A stretch of 64,000 nucleotides of DNA from Termitidicoccus mucosus (GTDB lineage: Bacteria > Verrucomicrobiota > Verrucomicrobiia > Opitutales > Opitutaceae): NCBI RefSeq assembly GCF_038725785.1, contig NZ_CP109796.1:6448501-6512500 (forward strand). Reading direction: 5' to 3'. The translations under genes were made by a program, and so were the position numbers. Positions 45,823-57,404 of the stretch are shown here, one piece after another; position 1 is the stretch's first letter, and each line of letters opens with the position of its first letter. The notes under the pieces are model-generated. The model saw only the letters and a program-made list of their open reading frames with translations. It had not been told where the DNA came from and did no database searches.

Positions 45823-48800
45823 ATGTCCTATACAACCCCCCTCCGGTGTCCCTTATGGGCCGTCCTTGCCGCCGTTGTTTTTTCGAGCGCTTTGTTTTTA
45901 CCGCTCTTTGCCGATCCTCTGCCGCCTGACGGCACCGTTATAAGCAGCAACACCACCGTGACTGATCGCACCACCATTGTCGCAGGATCGTCGCTCGCCC
46001 TCACCCTTGCAGACAGCGCGACCCTGACCATCAGGGACAGCTTTTTCTCCGGCATGGGCGGCGCGGTCTATGTCAATGATGGCGCGACTTTCACCATTGC
46101 CCCGGCAACCACAAACGGCACCGGCCGGGTCGTCTATACCGGCAACACCGCCAGCCTTTACGGCGGCGCAATCTCCAACTCCGGCAGCGTGACGCTGACC
46201 GAGGTGACCTTCGCCAGCAACACCGCCGTCATGGATGGCGGCGCAATCGAAAACTATGACAGCGTAATGCTGACCAACGTCACCTTCACCGGCAATACTG
46301 TCAGCGGGCGGGGTGGGGCAATCGACAATTGGGGCGGCACCGTGAGCATTAACGTGACCAGCGGGACGCACATCGAGGCAACGGGCAACACCGCTGGAAC
46401 GGGCGGCTTCCTCTATGCCTATGCGAGCGCCCTCACCACCTTCAACATCGAGGCCGGGGCGACCCTGACCATCGGCGACGCTGGCGAGACGAACAAGGCG
46501 ATCGACTCCATTGCCAGCTACAATGCCACCGCCGTCCTGACCAAGAGCGGGGCGGGCAAGCTGGTGCTTCATGCGGACAACTCGCAGTTCACCGGCACCT
46601 TCAACATCGACGCAGGCGCGGTGGAGATCGATGGCGGGACGGCGAGCCATGCGCTCAACGCCACGCTGGCGAGCGCCAATGCCGGTGCCGCGCTCACCAA
46701 GCTCGGCGGCGGCACACTCACGCTCTACCAAGGACAACACCGCCTACACCGGCGCCTTCAACATCGACGAAGGCGTGGTGCAAGCCAGCCAGTCCGTTAA
46801 CCTCACCGGCGGCGCGCTCAACGGCAGCGGCACGCTCGCGCTCGACCGGGCGGGTGAAACCGGGGCGTTTTTCACCGCCGCGCAGGCTTCGGGCAGCTTC
46901 ACCGGCGTCGTGCGCCTGCAAAACAGCTCGACCTTGAGCCTGTCGCAGCTCGCCGCCGCCACCCAGTCGGTTCTGGCGGGTTCGCCGCTGCAACTCGCCT
47001 CCGGTGGCAGAGTGCTGATCGACGACAGTACCCGAACCCTCGACCATCTCGATCTCGCCGGCGGCAGCCTCATCGTCGCCACCAACACCGCCGCCGGCCT
47101 GCCGACGCCGCACGTGCTCGCCACCGGCACGCTTTCCGCCTCGGGCGCCGGGAGTGAGGTGTGGGTCGCCGACACTCTTCTCGCGGGGCTCGCCACCGCC
47201 CCGGCCACGCTCAACAGCCATGTCTTCGACGCCGACGCCGACACCCAGGCCGCCATCGTGCGAACGTCCTCCCTCGGCGCCGGGCTCGTCGCAGGCACGG
47301 GCCTGACCGTGAAAAACATGCGGGGCCGCGCGCTCACCACCGCGACCAGCGCCATCGAGGACGCCGCGGGCGCGAAGACCGGCGCGCTCCACTACGGCTA
47401 CACCGCCGTGGTGACCGCCACCGGCATTTCCCTCGGCTGGGGCGTGAGCGCGATCGAGAGCACCACGCAACTCGTGGACGGCCTCGGCGTGGAAATCACG
47501 TCCGCAGGTTCCGTCGACAAGACCCTCGGCGCCCAGCTCACCGGCACCGGCGGCTTTACTTTCACCGGCGGCGAGACCATGACGCTCGCGCACACCGGCA
47601 ACGATTACCAAGGGGCCACCCTCATCACCGGCAGCGCGACGGTCAAGGCCGGCGTGGACAACGCCCTCGGCCAGACCAGTGCGCTCGCCATCCGGGAAGG
47701 TTCGGCCTTCGACCTGAACAGCAGAAACCAGCGCGTCGGCGCGCTCGCCATCGACGACGGCGGCCTGCTCGCGCTGGGCGACCGCGGCGACTTCACGGTG
47801 AGCGGCGTGGCCCTTTTTTCCGGCTCCAACGTGCTCACCGGCGGGACGGACTCAAAATTGCGTCTCGCCAACTCTGGCTCCGCCGCGATCCGCGTCTCCA
47901 ATACCGGCTTCACAGGCGATGTTTACCTCGGCGACGCTGCCAGCTCCTATGACCTTTATCTGGGCAATCTGTCCGGGCTCGGCGATGCCGGCCGCGTGTG
48001 GCTCGACGGCGGAAGTCTCCTTTATCTCGAAACCGGCGGCACCTTCGCCAAGGCGCTGGCCGGCGGCGCCGGAACGGTGTTGGTGGGCGGGGACCAGGAC
48101 GTGCTCCTGACCGGAAACAACAGCGGCTTTGCCGGCGAAGGGGCTGAATTTGAGATCGGGCAGAATGCCACGCTGCGGGCGCAAAACGCCGCCGCGCTCG
48201 GCTCCGCGCTGGTCGGCCGGCGATCACCAACAGCGGCAGCCTGGTCATCAGCCACTCCGGCACCTTCGCTCACGCCATCGCCAACACCGGCGGCGTGGTG
48301 GAACTGCGCACGTCCGGCGCGCTCGAGTTCGGCACCGCGCTCGCCGCCGGCACGCTCGTGAAGACCGGCGCGGGCGTCGCCACGCTCGCCGCCGCGCAAA
48401 CCCACGACGGCCTCACCGACATCCGCGCGGGCACGCTCGCCGTGAGCGCCGCCAACCAGCTTTCGGCGCGCAGCGAACACCGCGTCGCCGCCGGCGCGGT
48501 CCTCAGCCTCGGCGGGTTCGACCAGAAAGTCGGCCACCTGCGCAACGACGGGCTCGTGAATTTTGTCGCGCTCGGCAAAACCCTCACCGTCGCCAGCCTC
48601 TCCGGCACCGGCGCCTACGCGATGGATGTGAACCTCGCCACCAAGGAGACCGACCGCCTTGTCATCACCGGTTCGGCCACCGGCTCGCATACGCTCCAGC
48701 TCACCCCCATCGGCGGCGCGCCCGTCAATGGCGACAGTTTCTCGCTGGAACTGGTGAGCATCGGCTCCGGCGACGCAACTTTCACGGCCGCCCCCGTCGA

Positions 48801-49809
48801 TTATGGCATGGATAGCTACGCCCTCCAGCAAGGCACCGCGGACGACCCGCTGACACCCTCGATCCAGAACTGGTATTTCGGCCGCACCGCCCAAAGCCGC
48901 GCCGCGGATGCGATCCTGCTGACCGCCGGGGTGCTGTCCACCGACTGGCACTACAGCCTCGACTCGCTGCGCCTGCGCATGGGCGAGCTGCGCGGCGCGT
49001 CCGCCGGCGCCGTCCCCGGCAATGTCTGGGTGCGCGCCTCCGCCTATCACCTCAGCGCCGGCGGCTCGCAACTCGGCGCGGCCTTCGAGCAGGACACCTA
49101 TGCCGTGACCGCCGGCGGCGACCGGAGCTTTGCGCTGGAGAGCGGGAGGCTGCTGGTTGGCGGCTTCATCGCCATGGGCCGGAGCGAGCGCGACCACGAT
49201 CATCGCGGCGAGAGTTCGGCGGGCAGCATCGGCGCGGGCGTGTATGCCACCTGGCTGCACCACGCCGGCTGGTATGCGGACTTGATCGCGCGGGCTGACC
49301 GCTATGACAACGAACTCACCGCGCGCTCCGATGACGGGCAGGTCACCCGGGCCGATTACGGCAGCCAGGCGCAGGGCCTCTCGCTGGAATGGGGCCGCCG
49401 GCTTCGCGCCCGCGGCGCCTTCTGGTTCGAGCCCTCGGCCCAGGCCGCCGTGGCGTGGCTCAACGGCGAAAGCTACGAGACCGTCAACCCGCTGCATCGC
49501 ATGACCGTGCGCATCGGCGGGGCGACGGCGGCGCAATACCGCCTGCAACTGCGCGCGGGCGCGGACCTCGGCGCGTGGCAGCCCTATATGAAGATGGGCG
49601 AGGTGAAGAGCGACACCCGCGGCGGCGTGGTGCATGCCGACGGGCGCGAGTTCGATCCGAACTTCGACGGCTGGCGCTTCGAGACCGGCGCGGGCGTGAG
49701 CTACCTGATCGACCCGCAGAGCTAGGTGTATTTCGATTATGAATACAACAAGGCCCGCGCCTACGAGCGCCCCTGGTCGCTGAACCTCGGCTACCGCCGC
49801 GCCTGGTGA
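45823..49809 (+). pseudogene. Autotransporter with three disabling lesions
   Basis: A type V secretion autotransporter of about 1300 codons in pieces. Frame 1 (from 45823) has a signal peptide (VLAAVVFSSALFLPLFADP) and beta-helix passenger repeats. A 1-bp insertion near 46725 (CTCTACC for CTCACC) shifts frame. A 1-bp deletion near 48218 shifts it back after more passenger repeats. The last part is an autotransporter beta-barrel domain (from about residue 880 of the whole: ANVWVRASAYHLSAGG). It stops at TAG 49723-49725, where CAG (Gln) fits, and then continues in frame as VYFDYEYNKARAYERPWSLNLGYRRAW to a TGA at 49807. Looks like recent decay; sequencing error cannot be ruled out. Confidence 0.85.
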
Positions 49810-49858
49810 CGGGCTGTTTTTTGGCGTTTGCAGTTTCACAGTGGCGCGGCAGCGCCGG

Positions 49859-49908
49859 TAGGGCGAGGCCTCCGGCTGAGCCGCGGCTCGGCGGGACGCC
49901 TCGCCCTA
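49859..49908. terminator. Hairpin after the autotransporter pseudogene
   Basis: Perfect 11-bp arms TAGGGCGAGGC/GCCTCGCCCTA with a further inner pairing, then TCTTTT on the plus strand. A reasonable terminator for the pseudogene, or a repeat. Confidence 0.6.
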
Positions 49909-49953
49909 TCTTTTGGGACAAGGTTGAGAGAGAATGCTATATTGCCATCGGCT

Positions 49954-50153
49954 TTACTTGACCGGGGAGCGCTGCTGCGGAGTTGGCGGCTCGAAGCGGA
50001 TTTTTTCGATTTTCCGCACCTCGATCACCTGGCCGCGATGCACGGTGAGCTGCACCTCGCCAAATTCGAGGCCGCCGATCATGGCGCGCACCACTTTCAC
50101 CCATTTCCCGGGCGTGGTCTCACAGTAATCAATGCCGCTGACTTCGGAGTGTT

Positions 50154-50157
<4 letters not shown>
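49954..50157 (-). CDS. YezD-like (DUF2292) small protein
   Basis: 67 residues. Resembles YezD-family proteins (KVVRAMIGGLEFGEVQLTVHRGQVIEVRKIEKIRF): a short beta-rich domain often encoded near sulfur or metal transport genes; function unknown. Its ATG at 50157 overlaps the stop of the NifA-like gene (50154-50156), so the two are translationally coupled. The coupling suggests a partner or feedback protein. Confidence 0.75.
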
Positions 50158-51818
<1,661 letters not shown>

Positions 51819-51886
51819 CCGGAAGGCGGGCGGGCGGAGGACCGCGGCGAGGCCTAACTTGTTGCGCAGACCGGTTTATGCCCATC

Positions 51887-51918
51887 GCGCGTCCGGCGGC
51901 GGGGACGCCGCTGCTCCG
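51887..51918. repeat. Short dispersed GC-rich hairpin repeat, copy E
   Basis: Same unit as at 6781, with GGCGGCG-GGGA-CGCCGCT. It sits between the NifA-like gene and the copper-type receptor gene. Confidence 0.8.
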
Positions 51919-51937
51919 ATGCGAGGTGGTGGCGCGG

Positions 51938-54067
51938 TCAGAATGAGAGCCGGAATTTTATCCAGAAGGTGCGGCCGGGTTCGTTGACGCGAATGTTTTG
52001 GACATAACCTGGGTCGCCGGAGCCGGCGCGGTTGACATGCTCCGCATAGGTTTTGTCGAGGAGGTTGTCGATGCCGGCCGTGAGTTGTGCGTAGCGGGTG
52101 ATTTGCCAGCCGGCGTTGAGCGAGAGGACGGCAAAGCCCCCGGTCGCGCCGATGTCCTGGCCGGCGATGCCGCCTTGGTTGAGGGCGTAGCGGTCCTGGC
52201 CGGCGACGAGGCGGGAGAGCACGCCGGCTGACCACACGGGGGTCGCATAAGTGAGGCTGACGCGGCCTTCCAGCGGAGGCTGCTGCGCGAGCGGGAGGTC
52301 GTCGGTGCGATTTTCGCCGCGCACATGGGCGATGCTGGCGTCGATCTGGAGACGCTCCCACAAGGCATAGGTGACGCCCGCCTCGCCGCCCCAGGCGCGG
52401 CTGTCGATGTTGCGGGTCACGGCGGCGGAGCCCATGCCTTTGGGATAGGAGGAGTGGATGAGGATGTGGTCGGAGACGTCGTTGGCGAAGAGGGAGACAA
52501 ACGCGGTCAGCGCGCCGCGCCGCCAGGTCGCGCCGGCATCCAGCTGGGAGACGTTGGCGAAGAGGGAGACAAACGCGGTCAGCGCGCCGCGCCGCCAGGT
52601 CGCGCCGGCATCCAGCTGGGTCGTCTTTTCGGGGCTGGCATGGAATGCGCTGGACGTGGCGATGCCCTGATAGCTGAAGAGTTCCCAATAGTCGGGCGCG
52701 CGCCGGGTGTATCCGATTCCCGCATACAACGTGACGGGGACGGCGGCGAGGTCGTGCTCGTAGCGCAGGAACGCGGCGGGAAGGACCTCGTTCCTGTCCG
52801 CGCCCGCGGTGGGATTGGGCGTGGCGCCCATCATGCCGGAGATGACGGCGCGTTTGTCCTCGGCATGCCAGGAGTTGAGGCGGGCCCCGGCGATGAGGCG
52901 GCGGTTTCCGGCAAAGGTCCGGGTGAGTTCGGCAAAGATGCCCTGGGTGTTGATTTCCGCGTCGTCGGCCGAGCCGGTCGCGTTGCGCGTGCTGTGCCTG
53001 CCGGACTGGAAATCGGCGCCGAAGGTGAGCTTGGTGCTGTCGGCGAGGGCGAGGGTGGCGAGGGCGCGTCCGCCATAGAGTTCGTGCCGGGGATTGGAGG
53101 AGGAGGGCATCGGCATCATCATGGAGGGGACGAAGGCGCGGAGGCTGTAGTTGTCCATGACATGATCGATGTGGTTATAATAAAGGCTGGCCTCGACGGT
53201 TTCGACCAGCGGGGAAATGTCGGTTTTCTCGAAACGCAGGCCGATGTTTTCGCGGTCGAGCCTGGCGGCGTCCATCATGCTGTGCGCGTAGGCGGCCTCG
53301 CCGTTGCTGAGCGAGCCGTGCAGCTCGACGACGGTGCGGGCGTCGGGCGTCCAGCCCAGCGCGAGGCGGCCTCCGGTGCGTTTGTAGCGGGAGTGGACTT
53401 TGTCCCCGTTGCCGTCCTCGTAGTCGTCGGACTCGGTGCGGACGCCCTCGATTCTGGCATAAAATTGCGGAGTGCCGGCGAGGACGGCGGCAGATTGGTC
53501 GTTGCGTCCGAAGCTGCCGAGGACAAACGAGGCGTCGAGCGCGGCGGACGGAGCGTCGAGGTGGACGGGGTCATTTTTGAAGAGGACGACCCCGGCGGAG
53601 TTGCCCGGGCCGTAGCGAACGCTCTGGGGACCTTTCAGGAGGGTGACGTTGTCGTAGGCGCCGGGGAAAATGTAGGCGGTGGGCGGGTCCATGCGATTGG
53701 GGCAGCCGCCGAGGATGCTTTCGTGATCGACGAGAATATCGAGGCGGGAGCCGGCGGCGCCGCGCAGGATGACTTCGCCGCCGGTGCCGCCTTTGCGGCT
53801 GATGGTCACGCCGGGGATGGACTTGATGATGTCGGCGCCGTCCTGCGCGGGGATGGGCTGGGCGGCGGCCTGCGTGTCGATGGTGACTTGCAGCGGTCTG
53901 TCGCCGACGGCGGGCGCGGTGACAACCAGGGGTTCGATGTGCGTGACGGGCTCGGAGTCGGCGAGGGGCCGGGCCGGAGCCGCCGCGAGGGCGAGGGTGT
54001 TGAGGAGCGCGCCGAGGACGAGTGCCGCGGCGGGCCGGGTTTTATCTTGGGACAAAAGGATGGTCAT
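51938..54067 (-). CDS. TonB-dependent receptor, copper-receptor (OprC/NosA) type
   Basis: 709 residues from the ATG at 54067 (MTILLSQDK), with signal peptide ending AAPARP. Barrel sequence carries OprC-type features: NIGLRFEKTD and EASLYYNHIDHVMDNYSLRAFVPSMMM near the third quarter. Plug: AAAQPIPAQDGADIIKSIPGVTISRKGGTGGEVILRGAAGSRLDILVDHESILGGCPNRMDPPTAYIFPGAYDNVTLLKGPQSVRYGPGNSAG. A Met-rich loop fits copper. C-terminus ends ...FRLSF. A 24-residue internal duplication is present (see repeat). Part of the operon with exbB-exbD-tonB. Confidence 0.8.
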   Translation of the reverse strand: MTILLSQDKTRPAAALVLGALLNTLALAAAPARPLADSEPVTHIEPLVVTAPAVGDRPLQVTIDTQAAAQPIPAQDGADIIKSIPGVTISRKGGTGGEVILRGAAGSRLDILVDHESILGGCPNRMDPPTAYIFPGAYDNVTLLKGPQSVRYGPGNSAGVVLFKNDPVHLDAPSAALDASFVLGSFGRNDQSAAVLAGTPQFYARIEGVRTESDDYEDGNGDKVHSRYKRTGGRLALGWTPDARTVVELHGSLSNGEAAYAHSMMDAARLDRENIGLRFEKTDISPLVETVEASLYYNHIDHVMDNYSLRAFVPSMMMPMPSSSNPRHELYGGRALATLALADSTKLTFGADFQSGRHSTRNATGSADDAEINTQGIFAELTRTFAGNRRLIAGARLNSWHAEDKRAVISGMMGATPNPTAGADRNEVLPAAFLRYEHDLAAVPVTLYAGIGYTRRAPDYWELFSYQGIATSSAFHASPEKTTQLDAGATWRRGALTAFVSLFANVSQLDAGATWRRGALTAFVSLFANDVSDHILIHSSYPKGMGSAAVTRNIDSRAWGGEAGVTYALWERLQIDASIAHVRGENRTDDLPLAQQPPLEGRVSLTYATPVWSAGVLSRLVAGQDRYALNQGGIAGQDIGATGGFAVLSLNAGWQITRYAQLTAGIDNLLDKTYAEHVNRAGSGDPGYVQNIRVNEPGRTFWIKFRLSF
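52481..52620. repeat. In-frame 72-bp tandem duplication in receptor
   Basis: Two identical 68-bp blocks (52481-52548, 52553-52620) with a 72-bp period. The protein shows two copies of QLDAGATWRRGALTAFVSLFAN. The multiple-of-three period keeps the frame, so the barrel gains 24 residues. Could be a replication slip and a source of variation. Confidence 0.92.
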
Positions 54068-54306
54068 GGTGAGTGGGAATGGGCCGCATGGATTGAAAGG
54101 ATTGAGCACGAGGACGCGGGCAGGGAGCGCGCATGCGGCGATGCGGCTGCGTTGTGAGTTGTCCCCCGTGGCGATTGGGTGGAAAGTGCGCTGGGATGCC
54201 AATCCGGCCGCGGCGCGATGGCTTGTATCACTCCATCGTTCCGGTGCGAGTCGTCTCGTGCGGGCGGCCGAAGCCGGGATTGGCTTATGTTGCCTGACAA
54301 CCGGTT

Positions 54307-54711
54307 TCAGGCGCGCGGCGGGGGCACGGGGACGGGGTAGGCGGGGGAAGCAGGTTCACGCGTGTCGGCGTCGAACCACTCCGGCTCTGCCGGGGCGTTG
54401 TATACGATAAAGGGGGCCGGCGGGAGCGTGCAGATGATTTTGCCGCTGGAGTCCTTTCCGGCATTGGAGGAGGGAGGCACCGAGGTGTCGTCGGATTGCC
54501 TGGCTTGGGCGACCGTTTCGCAGATGGAGCAGGGGCGCTCGCCGCTGAAGGTGTCGGTGATGGCCTTGGCGAGCGTGGAGTTTTCCTCGGTGGAATAAGC
54601 GACGATCATGCGGCCCCAGCCGACGAACTGGAGGATGTCCCACTGCACGCCGGTGGCGAGGGTCCAGGCGAGCATGGCGGCGATCAGGGTGAGGCGTTTC
54701 GCGGACGCCAT
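54307..54711 (-). CDS. Small membrane protein with CxxC, near copper receptor
   Basis: 134 residues from 54711 (MASAKRL). One N-terminal membrane segment (LTLIAAMLAWTLATGVQWDILQFVGWGRMIVAY) then a CSIC pair in FSGERPCSICETVAQ and a Pro-rich tail. Resembles poorly characterised proteins adjacent to copper-type receptors. An upstream ATG at 54780 gives an Arg-rich non-conserved prefix. Possibly periplasmic metal handling; unproven. Confidence 0.6.
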   Translation of the reverse strand: MASAKRLTLIAAMLAWTLATGVQWDILQFVGWGRMIVAYSTEENSTLAKAITDTFSGERPCSICETVAQARQSDDTSVPPSSNAGKDSSGKIICTLPPAPFIVYNAPAEPEWFDADTREPASPAYPVPVPPPRA

Positions 54712-54823
54712 CGCCACGCCGTCACGCCGCCGCGCGCGGGCGCGCGGGCAAAGGGCGTGAACTGGCGTGGCGGGCGGCATGGAAATTTCGGGCAGGGAGG
54801 GGGGAGGCGGCGCGCCGGTGCGG

Positions 54824-55966
54824 TCAGCGCTGGACGATGATCTCCTTGGTGGTCATGACGGGATAATCGCGGTCGAGGGCGGCTCCGGGAGCGAGGAAGC
54901 GCGTGTAGGCCTGGGTCCAGCCGCCGAACGTTTCGTCGAGGGTGAGCAGCTTGACGGGGGCGAAGGCGGAGGCGTGTTTTTGCGCCACCGCTTCGTCGAT
55001 CGGGCGGTAGTGATGACGCACGGCGATTTCCTGCACTTCGGGCGAAAACAGGTGCATCAGGTAGGAAATGGTGACGCGGGCGGTGCCGTGTTTCTCGATG
55101 TTTTTGTCCAGCCAGGCGACGGGCGTTTCGACGCGGAGGCTGGCGGGGGGCGCGACGACTTCGTATGCCTTGTCCTGGGCCGCGAGCGCGAGGGCCTCGC
55201 TTTCGAGCAGCAGGAGAACATCGCCGGTTTTTTTCTCGGTGAAGGTTTGCGCGGCACCGTCGGAGTTGGAGTTGAGCACGGCGACATTATGATAGAGTTC
55301 GATGATGGAGGCGCGGGCCTTTTCGACGTCGCCGCCCTCGCGCTGGAGCGCGGTGCTCCATGCGGCGAGGTAGATCCACTGGCCGACGCTGTTCAGCTTC
55401 GGGTCGGGGGTGACAATGGCGACACCGGATTTGGCGAGGTCGGGCCAGTCGCGGATGGCCTTGGGGTTTCCCTTGCGGACCAGGAAGACGATGGTGGTGT
55501 TGAAAGGGACGCTGTTGTTCGGAAGGCGGGTGCGCCAGTTTTCCGGGAGGAACCGGCCGCGGAGCGCGAGTTCGTCGATGGCGGAGGGATGATCGAGGGT
55601 GACAAAGTCGGCATCGGACGTGTCGGCGAGGAGCACCCGGGTCTGGGCGAAGGAGGGACCGTGGGTGCCGTTGACGGTGAGACTGTAGTTGGTTTTTTTC
55701 ACCCACTCCTTGCCAAAGGTCGCGTTGATCTCGGCATAGAGGTCGCGGGTGGAGCCGAAGGAGGCGTTGTGGATGGAGACGATGCGCTCCTTCTTCGGCA
55801 CCGGAGGCAGGTCGAGCGGCGTCCAGCGTCCGTCGAGGCCGAAGGCGCCGGTGCCGCCGCAGCAACCGGCACTGGCGCGAAGCTCGGACGAGGCGATGAG
55901 CAACGTGCTGCCGGCGAGGAGGGCGATGCGGAGGAGCGCGCGGAGGGAGCGAGTGTTGGATTTCAT
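54824..55966 (-). CDS. Sulfate-binding-protein (Sbp/CysP) paralogue with altered ligand loops
   Basis: 380 residues. Signal peptide ends near SELRAS. Overall Sbp alignment is clear: STRDLYAEINATFGKEW, DADFVTLDHPSAIDELALRGRF, LPNNSVPFNTTIVFLVRKGNPKAIRDWPDLAKSGVAIVTPDPK. But loops that bind sulfate in Sbp are replaced: the usual SHGGSGKQ appears as THGPSFAQ, SSGGAR as LNSVGQ, and GARGSTNTF as NSDGAAQTF. Mature start has GCCGG. Its ATG overlaps the tonB stop, so it is made with TonB. No permease gene is adjacent. Ligand is probably not sulfate. Confidence 0.8.
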   Translation of the reverse strand: MKSNTRSLRALLRIALLAGSTLLIASSELRASAGCCGGTGAFGLDGRWTPLDLPPVPKKERIVSIHNASFGSTRDLYAEINATFGKEWVKKTNYSLTVNGTHGPSFAQTRVLLADTSDADFVTLDHPSAIDELALRGRFLPENWRTRLPNNSVPFNTTIVFLVRKGNPKAIRDWPDLAKSGVAIVTPDPKLNSVGQWIYLAAWSTALQREGGDVEKARASIIELYHNVAVLNSNSDGAAQTFTEKKTGDVLLLLESEALALAAQDKAYEVVAPPASLRVETPVAWLDKNIEKHGTARVTISYLMHLFSPEVQEIAVRHHYRPIDEAVAQKHASAFAPVKLLTLDETFGGWTQAYTRFLAPGAALDRDYPVMTTKEIIVQR

Positions 55967-56976
55967 GATGAGCTGCTTTTTTTGTTGGCGAGACGAAATT
56001 CAAAAGGCTGCACGACGAGGCGGGTGACTTCGCGGGGAAATTTCCATTGGCGGCGGACCCATTTGGCGGCGGCCTCGTCGAGGATGACATAGCCGGAGGA
56101 CTGGCGGATTTCGGTGGAGACGATGCGCCCGTTTTCGACCCGGATGGCAATGATGACAGCGCCCGTGTAGCCGTTGCGGCGCGCTTCATAGGGATAGGGC
56201 GGGCGCGTGAAGTTTTTGTTGTCGATGACGACGGCGCTTTCGTCGTTATCGCCGCCGGAGGAAAAGGCGTCGGTGCCGTGGGCATTGGGTTGCCCGAGCG
56301 CGCGGGCGGGTGTGGCAGAGGCGGGCGCGGCGGCGGCTACAGGCTGCTCGGGTCGGGATGCCTCGGGCGCCGGGGGCGGCGTCTCGACCGCGCGCGGGGC
56401 GGGGGCGAGTTCGGGGGCGGGCTCGAGTGTTTTGACCTCGGGAATGGGTTCGAGCGCAGGCTCGGGTTTTTCCTCGGGTGGAGGGGGCGGCTCGGGTGTC
56501 TCGATGGAGACGGGGACTTTAAAGTCGGGAGCCGTTTCTGGTTCCGGAGGCGGTTCGGGCAGGGTCTGGGGTTCCGGCTCGGGCGCGGGCGAGGGGGCAA
56601 GCGTGACGGCGGGCTCGGGTGCCGGGGCGGGGAGCCATTCGATTTCGATGGCGCCGCCGGACGGGGCGGCGATTTCGCCGTTGGCGGCGGCGGCGAGCCG
56701 GAATTTGGCGGAGGGCGGCGGCTGCGCGGGGGCGATGTCCATGAAGAAGCCGGTCAACGTGAGGGAGGCATGCAGGGCGAGGGCGATGAGGAGCGGGGTT
56801 TTCCAGCCCGATTTTTTTTCATGGACCGGACGGAGGAGCGTGATGCGCCGCCCCACGTCCGCGGGCGGGCGTGGGGCGGCGGTGCGGCGGGCCAGGCGTC
56901 CGCCGGGGCGTTTGCCATTGGCGTGGAGCGACCGGGGCGGACGCGGCGGCGGGCTGTTTTCGCGTTGCGTGATCAT
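55963..56976 (-). CDS. tonB: TonB energy-transducer protein
   Basis: 337 residues. N-terminal cytosolic segment then one membrane helix (TPLLIALALHASLTLTGFFMDIAP), a long Pro/Glu-rich spacer (PPPEPETAPDF...PEPPPPPEEKPEPAL), and a C-terminal TonB domain (PPYPYEARRNGYTGAVIIAIRVENGRIVSTEIRQSSGYVILDEAAAKWVRRQWKFP). Transfers proton-motive-force energy to receptors. Starts inside the end of exbD by a 4-bp overlap. Confidence 0.9.
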   Translation of the reverse strand: MITQRENSPPPRPPRSLHANGKRPGGRLARRTAAPRPPADVGRRITLLRPVHEKKSGWKTPLLIALALHASLTLTGFFMDIAPAQPPPSAKFRLAAAANGEIAAPSGGAIEIEWLPAPAPEPAVTLAPSPAPEPEPQTLPEPPPEPETAPDFKVPVSIETPEPPPPPEEKPEPALEPIPEVKTLEPAPELAPAPRAVETPPPAPEASRPEQPVAAAAPASATPARALGQPNAHGTDAFSSGGDNDESAVVIDNKNFTRPPYPYEARRNGYTGAVIIAIRVENGRIVSTEIRQSSGYVILDEAAAKWVRRQWKFPREVTRLVVQPFEFRLANKKSSSS

Positions 56977-57404
56977 GGCTGCGCGGTCGCGGATGGCTGG
57001 GCCTTGGTTTGAAAGGCGACTTTTTGAATGCCGGCGGCATGGACGCGGTCGAGCACCGCGATGACGTCGCCGTGGCTGGCCGCCGTGTCGCCTTGGATAT
57101 ACACACGGACATCGGGCGCGGCGCTTTTCTGGCGGGCAAGTTCGGCGACGAGCGCCTCGATGTCGGGATAGCGGGTGCCTTCCAAGTAGAGGCTGCCGTC
57201 GGCCTTGACGGAGAGGGTGAGGAAATCGGCGCGGTTGTCCGGCGTGGCGGCGGTGGCGGCGGGGAGGTTGAGGTTGAGCCCCTTGAGGCGCACCATGTTC
57301 AGGCTCACCAGCATCATGACGGCGAGCAGGAAGAACATGATGTCGATCAGGGGGATGATCTCGATGCGGGCCTTCTTACGCGGCTGTGGCGTGACCAAGT
57401 TCAT
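56973..57404 (-). CDS. exbD: Biopolymer transport protein ExbD
   Basis: 143 residues from the ATG at 57404. One membrane helix with the essential Asp: KKARIEIIPLIDIMFFLLAVMMLVSL. C-terminal periplasmic domain has DVRVYIQGDTAASHGDVIAVLDRVHAAGIQKVAFQT. Overlaps exbB by 29 bp. Forms the stator with ExbB. Confidence 0.92.
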   Translation of the reverse strand: MNLVTPQPRKKARIEIIPLIDIMFFLLAVMMLVSLNMVRLKGLNLNLPAATAATPDNRADFLTLSVKADGSLYLEGTRYPDIEALVAELARQKSAAPDVRVYIQGDTAASHGDVIAVLDRVHAAGIQKVAFQTKAQPSATAQP

